Below are positions 43,850 to 55,509 of a stretch of DNA of 64,000 nt, piece by piece (the stretch's first letter is position 1; every line of letters begins with the position of its first letter). The DNA comes from Halocaridina rubra. Its lineage: Eukaryota > Arthropoda > Malacostraca > Decapoda > Atyidae. Below the pieces are notes generated by a model that saw nothing but the letters and a program-made list of their open reading frames with translations, searched no databases and was not told where the DNA came from. The stretch spans positions 109,501-173,500 of the forward strand of contig JAXCGZ010001915.1 of NCBI GenBank assembly GCA_037179515.1, in the 5' to 3' direction. Made by a program: the position numbers and the translations under genes.

Positions 43850-44400
43850 TTGTATTTGTGGGGGACCTCTTGTATGGCATCTTTGAACCATCAGCAATAG
43901 GCATCTGAGGAAGAGCAGTGGCCCGTGGATGTGCGGAAGTACTAATATCTTCCCCATGGGGTCAGGAAAGTTGTTAGTTTTATGATCGACTGGTCTAACT
44001 CCACCTGGTGAAAGTCTGGAAAGCATCTGCCACTATCTTAAAGGAGTTACTCATGATGCCAAATATCATGTCAATGGGAGAAGGAGAGTGATGTGTCTCC
44101 CTTAAAAATTAGGCATTAAGGTGTTTGTAATTCAGTTGCATTTAGGGTGACCATCTTTCTTAGCCACCGGCACCATCCTGGCACACCAGTCAATGGCCTC
44201 CCCAGGTGAGACAGGCTAGACAATGCCCCAGTGCACATGGTCATCAATTTGTACCTTCACCTCTGTCTCCCAGTGTTTGGGAACAGCTGTGGAGGTGTGA
44301 TAAGCATAAGAGTGGGATCAAGGGGCAAAGTGTATGTGGTGTGAGGGTCCGGACATTACAGGAAGTGGTGACTTCATAATGTTAAAAGTGGACAGCGAGA
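43850..44400 (-). pseudogene. RT fingers and palm of element E
   Basis: Near 44230-44110 the minus strand reads WGIV-stop-PVSPGEAIDWCARMVPVAKKDGHPK, the fingers of a Gypsy RT (W-C-A-x-M-V-x-V-x-K). The FSPGGVRPVDHKTNNF segment near 43980 is a strongly decayed palm. The YxDD motif is not recognised. LINE X is inserted at the right-hand coding end of this block. Confidence 0.65.
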
Positions 44401-44690
44401 AATGTCGGAGTAGTCACCCTTGAAGTCACTCAAAATTCTCCTCCAGAAATGGGGCCACAGGGCATGGTGGGTAGGTAACCTTCTATGCTGTGAGGGGAGC
44501 CATGATAGATATATGGTGTGGGAAGGAGTCTGGGATCAGCCCCAGGCTCTTACAAGCAGTTAGATATAAGTATAAGTACAGGGCAGATTCCACAAAATAA
44601 ATCTCCTGAACTGATGATGCAGCATCTAAGATAATGTGGTACTCTGCAGTGCCCATACACCGCAGGTGGTGCCCAGCCATATCTTTCAAA
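44400..44690 (-). pseudogene. Protease region of element E
   Basis: The frame reads MAGHHLRCMGTAEYHIILDAASSVQEIYFVESALYLYLYLTACKSLGLIPDSFP. It matches the second half of K02A2.6-like proteases, where a strand ending ExxYFxE is followed by a Leu-rich segment with CxxLGLIPxxFP. The DTG part upstream is not readable. Confidence 0.6.
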
Positions 44691-44759
44691 CATTGGCAAC
44701 ACGTGAGCTAAGTAGGGAGAAGTTCCAAATAATGAAGCAGCAACATACTTAGCACACAT

Positions 44760-45950
44760 GCCTGATAATGCGTGCTGGCTACAACCATGGTGGGGAGTGC
44801 TACCCCTTGCCCGTGAAAGGAAATGGACACTGCCAGGAGGGGCTGAGAGTATGTCACAGATGCCCCACCACGGCACTAGATACTTCTGCAGGGGAAACCC
44901 TCTCTCTACTTCTGCAGCACTTCCTGAAAAACCTCACCTTCTGTCATCCATGGCAGATAATGCCTCTGGTAGGGCATGAGCTCTTATCCATGTATGAGTC
45001 CCCACAATTTCCACAGGGCTTGGTGAGGTTTGGAAAGGAGATCATGCATGTGGCAGTGACAGCTACATCCTCATCAACGCCCTCCATTGCTGTTGCAACC
45101 TTGGTAGATGAATTTTGGTGGAAAAAAAGATTTGCCAACACCTGCATTTCTTACAGCAGCCTTGAAGGCAGAACACTTAATTGTTACCTTGTCTACACTG
45201 TCATATAAAGAGAATTCGGCATAATTTCCCTTTTAGCTCTGAATCACTTTAACCTACTAAAAATTTTTGAAAAAACATGTATTCACTCAGATTGCAGTTT
45301 TACTTAAGGCACTAAAAGGCACAGTCTAGCATGTAGTAAAAGCATCTTTGAAAATATATATCTATAGGCCCATTTGGGACATATATATCATCGAAAAACT
45401 TACTCCAAAGTATTGCCTCAATATTCTCCGAGGCTTGCATGGGAGTAAGACTCACCCACATTTTCTTGTTATACCTGGAATCCAAGGCTTGTTGAAGAGC
45501 TGGCACTCAGTTGATACAGGTATGCATGACGGCTTCTAGATCGGGCACCTGTTGGGGAATATCCAGGATTTCATGATCAGCCTACACATCCTGAAGGCAG
45601 CAGAAAACATCTTGACCTACCATTTCTAAGGAGCAGAGGATGCCGCAATATGTGGCACCTGTGGAGAAAGGGCGACATTCACTTGTTCTGGAAATGCCGC
45701 AACCAGCAGTCAGCTCAATTGCAGCCTCTGGTTCTGATGAAGAGCTGACAAGGTGACCATGACATGAAGCCTGGAGGGCGTCACCCAGCAGAGTCTTGAA
45801 GAGATGGCTAGGCAATTATATAAGTACCCTGGGTATAAGTTCCATACCATTGTGCCATGGTGGATGTGGATGATTGACACTTGCAATATATAAGCAAGTT
45901 TATTATGCATTATTATGGTTAGGAGGTTGGCCATCGCATCAGCTGCCTGT
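44760..45950 (-). pseudogene. Gag of element E with zinc knuckle
   Basis: A knuckle CGNCGDSYMDKSSCPTRGIICHGW near 45030-44950 and a following cysteine cluster mark the nucleocapsid. Upstream (45934-45312) short minus-strand frames with helices take the capsid position but lack a clear family motif. It is identified mainly by its order before the protease of E. Confidence 0.55.
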
Positions 45951-46275
45951 TGAAAGACTACTACAGAAGGTAATAGGATTCAACTAGGACTGGTCCAGAC
46001 AGATCTGGGTTGAGTCTTCCTTCAGGACAGTTCTTTCCTTATGCTTACATCTACACTGAATATTCTGGCATATTCATTACACATCTCTTGCTATTCCATT
46101 ACATTTGACAAGTCACAACACTCCCCACATCTGTCTCTTTTTGCTATCTTTTTCCTCATATTTGCTATTAGTTATGGAAGGTCCACAGCTTATGGCCCCA
46201 AGTACCCAGCACAGAGGGGTGCAAAGAATCTCCGAGGATCTTGTTGACTCCACTATTTGCTTGAGGGCAGACATG
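45951..46275. other. Unassigned region before LINE A2
   Basis: About 325 bp with a short plus-strand frame (46105-46302) rich in Ser/Gln that runs into A2. It could be the end of an A2 ORF1 or the 5' end of element E; neither is supported by a motif. Confidence 0.3.
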
Positions 46276-46313
46276 CAAGGTGGTAGTAATGGTTGCCCTT
46301 AACCTTGCACCTC

Positions 46314-47991
46314 CTAATAGATCTGCTTCTTTCACGCTTCACTATTCTAACATTCGTGGCCTGAACTCTAATCTTTCATCTGTGGAACAGCACTTGGGTA
46401 CTTTCCTCTCTAACCTCCTCCTCCTATCTGAAGCCCAGCTGTCTATCCATGCTACCACTATTCCATTTCAAATCTCTCTCTATAATCAGTATACTCATTT
46501 TCTTTCCAAAGGTGGGGTCTGTGCTTACTGCAACACTAACACTCCTATTGCAAGACTCTGATGTTCTCTAGCTAAAAATCTATCTCTCCACTACCACTAT
46601 ATTCCTTTGCTTCTCCTACTGTTCTCCAATCTCCACCTAGATTGTGTCTTTATTTGAATATCTGTCCTCGTGCCATGAGTCTTTGCTATCTTCTCACCCA
46701 CATGCCGAAGTTCTCTACATTGGGGATTTCAATGTACACCACAGTGAGTGGCTTAATTCTTCTCACACTGACGAGGGAGGAAGTGAGGCCCTTGCTTTCT
46801 CTATCAATCATGATCTGGAGCAAATTATTAAACATCCTACTCGTGTTCCTGATCGACACAAACATGCAGCAAGCACTCTTGACCTATTTCTTACTTCTAA
46901 CCCTTCAAACTACTCTTATTCTGTGCTTTCCTCTCTTGGTAAATCTGATCACTCTGTGTTCTCAATCTCTTCTATTTTCACTCCCCCTCCACCAATCCCT
47001 CCTACTCACGCCGCCTTTGGCGCTTTGAGCGTACCCAACGTGAAAATTTGTAACTTCCTCATTGACTTCCCATTGGAAGACTACTACTTTCGGTCCTGCA
47101 ACCCTGATCAAAGAGCCCTAAAAGTTGCCGAGATCATTACCTCGGGAATGGAGGCTTACATCCCTTCCTCTACAAAAACCTTGTCTCCCCCTAAACCTTG
47201 GCTTGACTGTGCCTGGTCCATGGTTATCCAGGCCAGGAATCGGGCACATCAATCTTACCAAGCCTCACCTTTTGATTTAACTTGCTCTGTTTTTATTATT
47301 GCTAGGATTTGCTGTACTGCTCAGATTCGAAAGTCTAAGGTTTCCTTTAAAAGAAGAAAAGTTGGTGACCTTACTTCCTCTCCCACTGACAAATGCTTCT
47401 GGTCCATAGTCAAGAACCTTTCCAAAAACTTCAATAACTCAAGCTTTCCCCCTCTCATTCGTTCTGATAGTTCTAAAGCTTGCTCTCCCACAGACAAAGT
47501 CACTCTCTTTGACTTTCATTTTTCTGTCAATTCTTGTATAAGCGATTCTAGCACACTTGTCCCTCAATCTTTACCCCTCTCTAGCCCTATGCCCTCCCTT
47601 ATCCTTTTTCACGCAAAGTTCATAAGATACTTTGCTCGCTAAAGACAAACAAGGCTTCTGGTCCTGATGGTATCCCTGCAAGGTTCCTTAAGGAGTTTCC
47701 AGATGTACTGGCTCCCGTGTTTTGCCATCTTTTTCGCCGCATTCTGTAAAAAAGTATCTATCCTTCATCTTGGAAGCATCTTATAGTTCAACCTATTCCT
47801 AAGAAAGGTGACCGCTCTATTCCTTCAAACTATCGAACTACTGCCCTAACCTCCTCTATTGCTAAAGTTTTTGAAACTTTGCTCAATGCTCACTTCTTGA
47901 AATGCCTTGAATCTAGCTCACTTATCTCCAATCACCAGGAAGGCTTCTGCAAGGCAAAACCCACTGGTGACCTCCTGTCCTATAATACTCA
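46314..47991 (+). pseudogene. A2 endonuclease, linker and start of RT
   Basis: The endonuclease begins LHYSNIRGLNSNLSSVEQHL with LLLSEAQL. After a stop near 46560 and a frame change it continues LYIGDFNVHHSEWLNSS, RHKHAASTLDLFLTSN and GKSDHSVFSI, the catalytic DFN and SDH motifs. From PSSTKTLSPPKPWLD on it parallels A1. A one-base change near 47620 shifts the frame, after which SGPDGIPARFLKEF and NYRTTALTSSIAKVFETL can be read. The block ends at the N1 insertion, inside the region of YGFRKSRST in A1. Confidence 0.85.
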
Positions 47992-48125
47992 GAAAATCAA
48001 GGTGTTAATATCCATTACGACAATCAGCGTCGTATATTATTACGAGATGGTGAAATTATCGATAGGTATGCTCCCTCGTATTTTTAAGATGAGTACAAAA
48101 TAGCGTATTTCCCAGTGAGCTCAAT

Positions 48126-49112
48126 ATGTGTTATTGGAATATTGCAGGTGTCAAGGACAAATTGAACAATTCTGATATTTTATCATTTATTCTCAGGTTT
48201 CATATCATGTGGCTTTTGGAAATAAAAACTACTGCTCGTATTAGTGTACCAGGATTTTACACTTATCATAACCCTTCTAAGTACTGTGGTAATAGGGGAG
48301 GAGTTGCAATGCTTGTAAAGTGCTTGCTTTCAAAATATATTAAAAATATAAATGTAAATGTTGAAGGTCAAATTTTGCTAGAATTGTCATGTTTTCCAGG
48401 CTTTGTATTTGGTGGGGTATATATACCACCTTATTTTCATCCAGCTTGTTTTGGTAACCTAAGCACTGTTGTGAATGAACATAATAAGGTTGTACTAATG
48501 GGTTATTTGAATTCGCGCGTAGGTATGCCTGTTCTTTATGATGAAAGTTTCAAGTCATACAAATATGAAGGGGTAATAGATACAAGTGTGAATGAAAATG
48601 GGAGACAATTGCTGAACCTATGCCGTGGCAGTACAATGGTGATAGGTAATCACTTAGTATATAAGGGTAAAAGGTTAGAAGGAGGTTTATCTCTGAAAAG
48701 AGGGTCAAATTGGATATCTGAGATTGATTTATGTGTCTTAAAAGAAAATACACTGAAATATGTGAAATCTATTGAAATGAACCAGAATACTGTAGGATCT
48801 GACCACGCCCCACTGATGGTTCAACTTGATTTTAATGACATTCAGGAAACAGTGCCATCCTTGCTGATGGAGAGAGCTTTAAATTTACGTGGTTCTTGCT
48901 ATAATGTTCAATATATTGAAAACAGTTACTCAACCCGGGGTCCTTCCTATAAGAATGTAGACTTGGATAGATTCAAATTAGTCATGAATAAAACTCAACC
49001 CCCAGAATTATTAGAAATTCATAATGAGAACATTTTTAATATTTTAGAGACAGGTAATAAGATTGTCAAAAATGTTGCAAAGACTGCAGAGCTTTTCAAT
49101 CTGGGGAGTTAG
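48126..49112 (+). pseudogene. N1 endonuclease domain
   Basis: The 328-residue frame starts MCYWNIAGVKDKLNNSDILSF, the usual start of apurinic-type endonucleases. It has VFGGVYIPP, VVLMGYLNSRVG (Asp of GDLN replaced by Tyr), LKRGSNWISEIDLCV and TVGSDHAPLMV. The catalytic SDH is intact. The frame ends at a TAG just after the domain, in the linker. Confidence 0.82.
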
Positions 49113-50850
49113 AGTTAATGGATGAGATCAAGACCACCCTCTATGTAGAAGAATATTTGATAAAAATGACCCAAAAATTATATGGAAATCTATTAACTGA
49201 AAAGGCAATGTGGTGGAGCCCAATGATATGCAACCTGAAGATGTCAATTTCAAATTGCATTTCAAAAATTTGTTTAATCCTCTGACAGTTAATCCTAATC
49301 AAATCACTGATGTGTCTTCCTCACCTAATATTCCTTTATTGGATGATCCCTTTACTGCTCAAGAGTTAGACATGGCAGTGCAAAGTTTAAAAAAAAGATA
49401 AGAGTTATATTTGAATGTGTCCTGGTTTATTTGCGATGTTACCACAGACATGGTTATCCTTTTTCCTTACAATTTTTAATTTCCTTTTCTTAAATGTCCT
49501 TTATCCATTTGCTTGGTGCCACAATAAATTGATCACTCTATTTAAATCTGGGGATAGAAGAGATTGCGGAAATTATCGGGGGCTTAAGTATAATGAACAC
49601 CTTGGCAAAAATCTATGATAGCCTTTTGATGAAACGGTTAAGTTTATGGTTTAATATAGATAAGTGTCAGGCCAGAGCTCAGAATGGTAGAGGGTGTATA
49701 GAGCGGTTTTTGTGGATTTTAGTAAGGCGTATGACAGGGTACCAAAATATGAATTAATCGAGTGTCCCAAGTCTGTGGGTTGTGGAAGGATTATTGTGTC
49801 AGCTATCCAAAATATTTATTCATGTACAAACAGTGTGTTAAAGTCTGCTATAATAACAACTTCTATAGGTATATGCCAAGGAGCTCATACGAGCTGCATT
49901 TTGTTTGTCATTTATTGGATAAAATCGTGAGAATGATTAAAGAAAGAGTGGGAATTGATGGATTTTGGAACATTTACATACTCTTTTAATGATGGATGAC
50001 ACGGTAATTGTAAGTACATCTCGTGAAAAGTGCATATCAAAACTTGAGGCTCTATTAGATTATTGTAATGCTTATGGTATGGTGATTAATGAAAAGAAGA
50101 CAAAGTATTTTGTTGTTAATGGAGAAGACAGAGATAAAGAATCAATAGTGATATACAACATAGATATAGATTATTGTAAAAAGTACCTGTACTTAGGTGC
50201 ATGGTTTACTGATGATGCAAAAATGCGCTCAGTACTTAAACACCATGAAATCGATGGTACAGCAACAGTAAATAAGTTTAATATATTCTGTATAAATAAC
50301 ATGAGTATGCTTTATGCATATAAGGTTAAAGATTTAAAGCTGCTTTGAGTTCTTCACTTTTGTATAGCTCTGAGAGCTGGTTCACAAGTAATTTAGCTTG
50401 CATGGAAAAGCTTTATAACATGGCAGTAAAGTGTTTATTTGGAGTAAGAAACAACACTCCAATATCCTAATGTTTAATAGAAAGTGGTTTGGAAACTTTA
50501 GTCCATGAACTGAATGAAAGAAGAAGAGGATTTTTAACCAAAAAAAATGCAACAGGTTAACAATGATGAACCTTTCTATGTGGTATTTGATGTCTGCAGA
50601 CGGGAAAATACACCTGATTATCAATTCTTAAATTCATATATTACCAATAATGTGGAAGCTTCTGCTCTAAGTGTAATAAAAGCTGTAATATTGAATAAAC
50701 CCCAAGGTGCCACAAAATATCTCACATATACACAAATTTTAAATAGTCAGCTGACAGTACATAAAGTGTATAGTAGCAAAGAGTATGTACCAGATTATTT
50801 GTGTGTTGCATTCGCAAGGTTAAGAGTGAGGAGGAGGAGATTGACTTCTC
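49113..50850 (+). pseudogene. N1 reverse transcriptase
   Basis: Short frames together give LFAMLPQTWLSFFLTIFNFLF, WCHNKLITLFKSGDRRDCGNYRG, a lost block, then FVDFSKAYDRVPKYELIE (motif A near 49712), ICQGAHTSCILFVIYW (motif B) and LLMMDDTVIVSTSREKC (motif C, MDD). The thumb CKKYLYLGAWFTDD follows near 50170. At 50547-50850 the frame continues NDEPFYVVFDVCRREN to CVAFARLRVRRRRL. There are at least five frame changes. Confidence 0.8.
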
Positions 50851-51575
50851 GAAAGAGAGGTATTGAAGTTCAGCCGGCTTCTTGCATCCATTAAAGTATA
50901 AAAGATTAAGCTTCACATGTATCCTCTGAAAGACAGAACTTATTTCAAAGAGAGAACAAATCTATTCACTAGAAAATATTTTTTCCTAAACTTTCTTGCG
51001 GAGTTTGTGTGTAAGCTTTCAAAGATAAAAACCTTGCTGTCAGACACAGAAATAAACAGAGGTGCAAATAATTCACTTGGAAATAGACAATAGTTTGGAA
51101 GACCTCCAGGATGGTGAATGTATATCTTTTCAAGCAATGAGTTCTCAAAAGAAAAAGAATATACAAGCAAAAGCAAGACAGCCGGAATAGGAAATAAATT
51201 GCACTTGCTGATGATTACTGTTTTATTAGTTGTTTGTCCTTGGCAATATTTGAAAATGATAATGAAAACTAGCTGGTAAACTAATTGAGTATCATTGGAA
51301 AAATTTTAAAGAAAATTGCTATGATATAATATTTGAAAGATTTTTGCCTATATATTTTGCAATTTGGAAAAGACTTCAACTTCTCTCGGTTCAACAATTC
51401 GCGATTTCAAGAAAACTCTGTCTCTATCTTAAAAGTTTAAAAAGAACCTTGAGGACAGTCCCGTTTAAAAAAGAATCTGAAGACAGAAAATATTTTAAAA
51501 ATTTTTACTTAAAGAGATGAAGTATTTTAAATGAATTAAATATTAATGGAATATGAATATTGTATATAAGGAATA
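50851..51575. other. Non-coding interruption within N1
   Basis: About 725 bp of AT-rich sequence between two parts of the N1 C-terminus (ARLRVRRRR before, a WSRTP-stop-EMRACACD reading after). I see no terminal inverted repeat, LTR or tail that names it. It may be an unrecognised insertion or decayed sequence. Confidence 0.45.
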
Positions 51576-51781
51576 AAATGTGGAGCAGAACACCATGAGA
51601 AATGAGAGCATGTGCTTGTGATCAAATGGCAATTCAGAGTGAAGAACATGTGCTAATTGAGTGCCCTTTCTCCCAACCAGTGAAACAAAAATATCTGAGT
51701 GTCCAGTCACTTTTGAATGAAGAGCTTCATATTACCGAGTTGTGTCAGTTTATTGATGAAGTACTGAAGTTGTACAGATAA
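51576..51781 (+). pseudogene. N1 C-terminal CCHC-type motif
   Basis: It reads EMRACACDQMAIQSEEHVLIECPFSQPVKQKYLSVQSLL and ends VLKLYR at a TAA at 51779-51781. C-x-C...EEHVLIECP is the terminal zinc-binding motif of several non-LTR RT proteins. An in-frame TGA precedes it. Confidence 0.72.
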
Positions 51782-52082
51782 GGATGAGATTCAACCTTGT
51801 AAGGAGGAAAGCATTGATTTTTTTGTATTTATAGGTTAAATTTTAATAATTGGATGTAGTCTATTCTACTATCTGTAATTCAGAATTAGGCATTAAGATA
51901 TATATTATTTTTTACTTTTGTTAGTAAGTTTGTGAGAATATTTGTAGTGTTCTTTAGGCTAAGATTTTTGATGGACAAAATATTATTTCTATTACCTATG
52001 CTATTTTGTGCAAAAAGAAAAAAAAAGAAAACTAATATTTTTGTAATACTTTTGTAATATTTTGTCAATAATCATATAAAAT

Positions 52083-52665
52083 ATAGTCATCTTCTCTGAG
52101 GAACTATGGGGAATCCTTTGTTGTCACCCTTGATATCTCTAAGGCTTTTGACAGAGCCTGGCACAAGGCTCAGTTTGCCAAACTTCCTGCCTATGGCTTT
52201 ATCCCTTTTCTCTGTTCTTTGATTTCCAGTTTTCTTTCTGACTGTTTTATATATGCAGTTCTTGATGGTTCGACATCTAGCACTTTCTATATTACCAGTA
52301 GTGTTCCAAAGGCCTTTGTTCTTTCACCCACTCTGTTCCTTTTCTTCATCAATGATCTTCTACAATCCCCATCTTCCTTTCTTCATCATGTCTTTGCTGA
52401 CGATTATACCCTTCACTTTTCCTCTTCCTTTTCTTCACAACCTTCATGTGCTACTCGTAATCAGTCTCATATCACTCTATCTTCTACTCTCAACTCCGAT
52501 ATGCAGTGGATATCTGAGTGGGGCACTCAAAATTTAGTTAAATTCAATGACTCCAAGACACAGTTTCAGGCTGTCTCTTTATCTTTTCCTCCTGATAACC
52601 CTATTGTCTTCGAAACTAACGAAATTTACCTTCTTAATTCTATCAACATAGATTTGTCTTGAAGG
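52083..52665 (+). pseudogene. A2 RT palm, distal part
   Basis: It resumes the A2 RT after N1: SSLRNYGESFVVTLDISKAFDRAWHKAQ (motif A), then, from 52219, SSVPKAFVLSPTLFLFFINDLL (motif B, GS lost) and HVFADDYTLHFSS (motif C). It ends at the TGA after NIDLS, close to the place where A1 has its TAG. Confidence 0.85.
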
Positions 52666-52748
52666 AGTCACATAATCTAAATTTCTAAATCTTCATCCCA
52701 AAAATTGGGGGATATGTTTCGTTTTCGTCCTTAATTTTCCTCTTTACA

Positions 52749-53204
52749 TACATACATATACCGAGGCTGTTTCCCCCTTAAATTGGGGGGTAGCCGACGT
52801 CAAGAAAGGAAAGTTTGGGGAGAAGTTATTCTCCCCTCTACTCCCCCTCTTCGTTGACGCCTCGCAGGAGGTTGATACAAGGGGGAGGGATTCCCAGTCC
52901 CCCCGCCCCGTCCACTTTTAGTCGCCTTTTACGACACGCAGGGAATACGGTGAGGCTATTCTTTGATATTATGCCCGCTCCACAGGGCACAATTATAAAA
53001 GGCCCCATGTGCTCCTTATTATCGTCTCCAACCAACCGCTCAATGGCAAAGCCCCTGCTGGGCTAAGGATGATGATGGGATGGCCAAGAGTGCGCTGCCG
53101 CGCCCTCGTGTGGGAAACCTCTAGGGTTTTGCGGGAGTAATCGGCCGCCGCTGCCTGTCTACTACAGCAGCAAGATTTTTGGCAGGCCTCGGCCCTCCCG
53201 ACTT
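52749..53204 (-). mobile_element. Non-autonomous retroposon R with 9-bp target duplication
   Basis: This 456-bp unit in A2 is bounded by CTCTTTACA at 52740-52748 and 53205-53213; A1 lacks it. On the minus strand, the internal part around 52992-52811 matches the 5' end of RTE-like D1 (42047-41858), including the hairpin GGGGAGAA/TTCTCCCC. The 3' 31-bp hairpin (52765-52795) and a TATGTATG tail match the 3' end of D1 and D2. There is no coding frame. The stretch with GCGTGTCGTAAAAGGCGAC resembles, from memory, repeat families common in decapods. R has the build of a SINE mobilised by D. Confidence 0.85.
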
Positions 53205-53655
53205 CTCTTTACAGTTACTTTAAAAATTTATAAAGGTCTTATCCGTCCCTTCTTAGAATACTGCTCACACATCTGGGGTGCTTCTTCTTATACTTATCTC
53301 CTTGATAGGGTTGAATCTAAGGCAGTCAGACTCGATAATGATCCTTCTCTTACTTCTAATCTCTTAATCATAAGTTATCATACCTTTCTCTTTTCTATCG
53401 CTACTACTTCCATTGCTGCTCTGATGAGTTGGCGAGTTGCATCCCTCCCCACAGCTGAGGCCATGTGACACTCACCATGAGGCCTCATCTCACAGGTACT
53501 GTGTGGGGATTTGTAGCTCACGGATTGGTCGGTGCAGCGACTGCTTCTTCCCATCTACCTCCAGAATCTGGAACTCCCTTCCTCCCTCTGTCTTTCCTAA
53601 TTCTTATGACCTATCTTTCTTCATAAAGCAGATCTATCGTCATTTCAGGGCCTAA
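53205..53655 (+). pseudogene. A2 thumb and C-terminus
   Basis: It reads IYKGLIRPFLEYCSHIWGASS, LLDRVESKAVRL, and, from 53437, EASSHRYCVGICSSRIGRCSDCFFPSTSRIWNSLPPSVFPNSYDL, ending at TAA 53653-53655. This matches A1 1560-2006. Frame changes occur near 53360 and 53440. Confidence 0.85.
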
Positions 53656-53879
53656 TCCTCCATATCTTTTTGTCCTCTGTACTTTGACTAATTTTTCTGT
53701 CTGTCATTTTCCTTTGAGTAATGTCATCTCATCTCTGCCTTGTCCTTAATCTTTTTCTTTTCCCTCATCTTGATGTTTTCTCGTGCCATGGCCTTTATTG
53801 ATGATGACAGTTTTTGCCTGTCCCGGTGTCACACTCATAAAAAAAAAGAAATGCGACAGGTAAAACATGACCAACTAAT

Positions 53880-54918
53880 AAAACAAAACCAAATATGTGA
53901 CAAAAGACACTGAGGAAAATGTATTGTTAAGGGAAATGCATAGCAGCCCTTTAGAAGGAAAATGACATTTATCATGAATTCAAATCATATTTTAAATGAA
54001 GGCATGAAGTCACCATAAAGGAAGATTGTTATATTGGAGAATTATGATGATTTAAAAGAAGAAATAAATAAATAAATAAATAAATAAAAAATGGATACCA
54101 TGCATGATAGCCAATTAGGAATAGTTTGCATGAAATTATTAACCAGGCAGTATGTTTGGTGGCCTTAAACAGATGAAGATAAAGAAATCAAAGTTCAAAG
54201 GTGTGGAGAAAGTCAGAACACTCTGCCTCTGGTAGCAAGTTCAAAAGCTAATCCTTGAAGGTGGACTTCAAATGCTATGGAGAGCTTTCACATTGATATG
54301 TTGGGCCTTACATGAGTGAACATTTTTCAGTTCCTGTTGATGCCTACTCAGAGTGGCCTGAGGTCTTTGAATGCAAGAATCAACCACTGTCGATACAGCA
54401 GACGTTCTGAGGCACATATCTGCAAGTCATGGAGTACCTCTAGAACTTGTTTTGGATAATGGATCTCAATTTAAGTCTACAAAGATTCAAGTACCTTTAT
54501 CAAACAATGTTGTCAAGTCCATTCTTACAGCACCATATCACCCAAATTCAAACAGGGAACAGAGGTGTCATGAAAATGAAGAACAAGAAGATAAACTGGA
54601 ACAGGAAGACTGAGTCATTCCTGTTTAGTTACAGAACCACACCACACACTACAACAAGAAAGACACCATGAGAGTTACTGATGGGATGTGCTCTGAATAC
54701 AGTGTTGGATGTAGTTAACCCTGAAGTGCGAAGAAAACTAGAAAGAGATTTTTCAAAGGGAGCAGTAAATTGGGTAGCAGAAGTAGGAAACCCTGTATTA
54801 GTAGAGAGTAAAGGAAAGGAATATACTCTTAGGAAAAGCGAGTCATTGATGAAGAATTAGGTCTTGTAACATTCAGAATTCAAGTTGGTGATCTAGTGTG
54901 CAAAAGACATATAGATCT
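53880..54918 (+). pseudogene. Gypsy L integrase and pol end
   Basis: The zinc domain region reads MHDSQLGIVCMKLLTRQYVWWP near 54100. The core has ESFHIDMLGL (first D, near 54285), then GVPLELVLDNGSQFKSTKIQ (second D, 54440) and APYHPNSN; the Glu motif is lost by frameshift. FLFSYRTTPHTTTRKTP and ELLMGCALNTVLD follow, and the end WVGDLVCKRHIDL lies directly before the LTR. A tetranucleotide (AAAT)n run interrupts it at 54062-54088. Confidence 0.75.
54062..54088. repeat. (AAAT)n microsatellite
   Basis: About seven AAAT units within the decayed integrase of element L. Confidence 0.9.
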
Positions 54919-55105
54919 GTAAAACCTGACAACCTTAGCGTTAAGTTAAAGCTTAGGAAGGTAATAAAAATCTGACCACATTCAATTAGGGTTATTGGTA
55001 CCCAACTAGAGATTACTTCTCATTCTGACAGTTTCTGAATTTAACTATATATTAATTAAATTTTATCAAATCGCAAATCTACTCAGTTAATTATAAAGCA
55101 ATGAA
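54919..55105 (+). repeat. Partial 3' LTR of element L, J-type
   Basis: It starts TGTAAAACCTGACAACCTT right after the pol end and matches the start of the J LTR at 60236 (TGTAAGACC..., GGTAATAA, TATTGGTACY, CATTCTGACA, TTTCTGAAT). Similarity fades near 55105, so only about 190 bp remain. L and J therefore belong to one family. Confidence 0.72.
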
Positions 55106-55509
55106 AGTAATTGAAGACTACTTAGTATTTGTGTTGGTGAATGTTTGTTGATGAGCTCGTAACATCATTCCAACTGATCCCCCCCATCTATACGGCGTCT
55201 CAGGAAATATAGTAAATATCTGGGTTAGCTGCAAAATGAACTTTTCTCCTCAAAAGAGATAATGCAGTTGTCTGAGAGGGAAATACTGAAGATTGCAATA
55301 ATTCCTGAGGAATATTGCTACTAAAATCTTTAAGAACACAAGTGTCAGACATATTTTCAACTGAACCAGATGGTATAGGATCAAGGGAGTCACTAAAAAC
55401 TACATCTATTAGATGAAAATTAGGAATCGCTTTGAGGAATACATCAAATGAGGTGACCTTAGAGGGCTTACACATGGTACTTCAGGTAATTTAGCAGGTT
55501 TCAAACGGT

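Larger units (their letters stand above)
36850..45950 (-). mobile_element. Gypsy element E, K02A2.6-like, twice interrupted
   Basis: In minus-strand order: gag (45950-44760), protease (44690-44400), RT (44400-43850, then 42830-42700), RNase H (42700-42060), linker (38105-37910), integrase (37910-37060) and a C-terminal tail (37060-36850). The LINE fragment X splits the RT, and RTE-like D1 plus a microsatellite split the RNase H/integrase linker. The reading is heavily frameshifted. No LTR could be defined on either side. Confidence 0.72.
47992..52082 (+). mobile_element. LINE N1 inserted in A2
   Basis: A non-LTR element of about 4.1 kb lying between two halves of A2 that are continuous in A1 (left flank CCTGTCCTAT..., right flank GTCATCTTCTCTGAGG). 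It encodes an endonuclease-RT protein with a C-terminal CCHC-like motif. The clade is uncertain; the endonuclease and RT differ clearly from A, C, D and X. A segment of about 730 bp without coding pattern interrupts its C-terminal part. Confidence 0.78.
46276..53845 (+). mobile_element. Jockey-like LINE A2, twice interrupted
   Basis: A second copy of the A family, longer at the 5' side than A1, with endonuclease included. LINE N1 (47992-52082) splits the RT, and the retroposon R (52749-53204) splits the thumb. Its 3' UTR and A-rich tail match A1. Numerous frameshifts show it is older or more decayed than A1. Confidence 0.85.
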
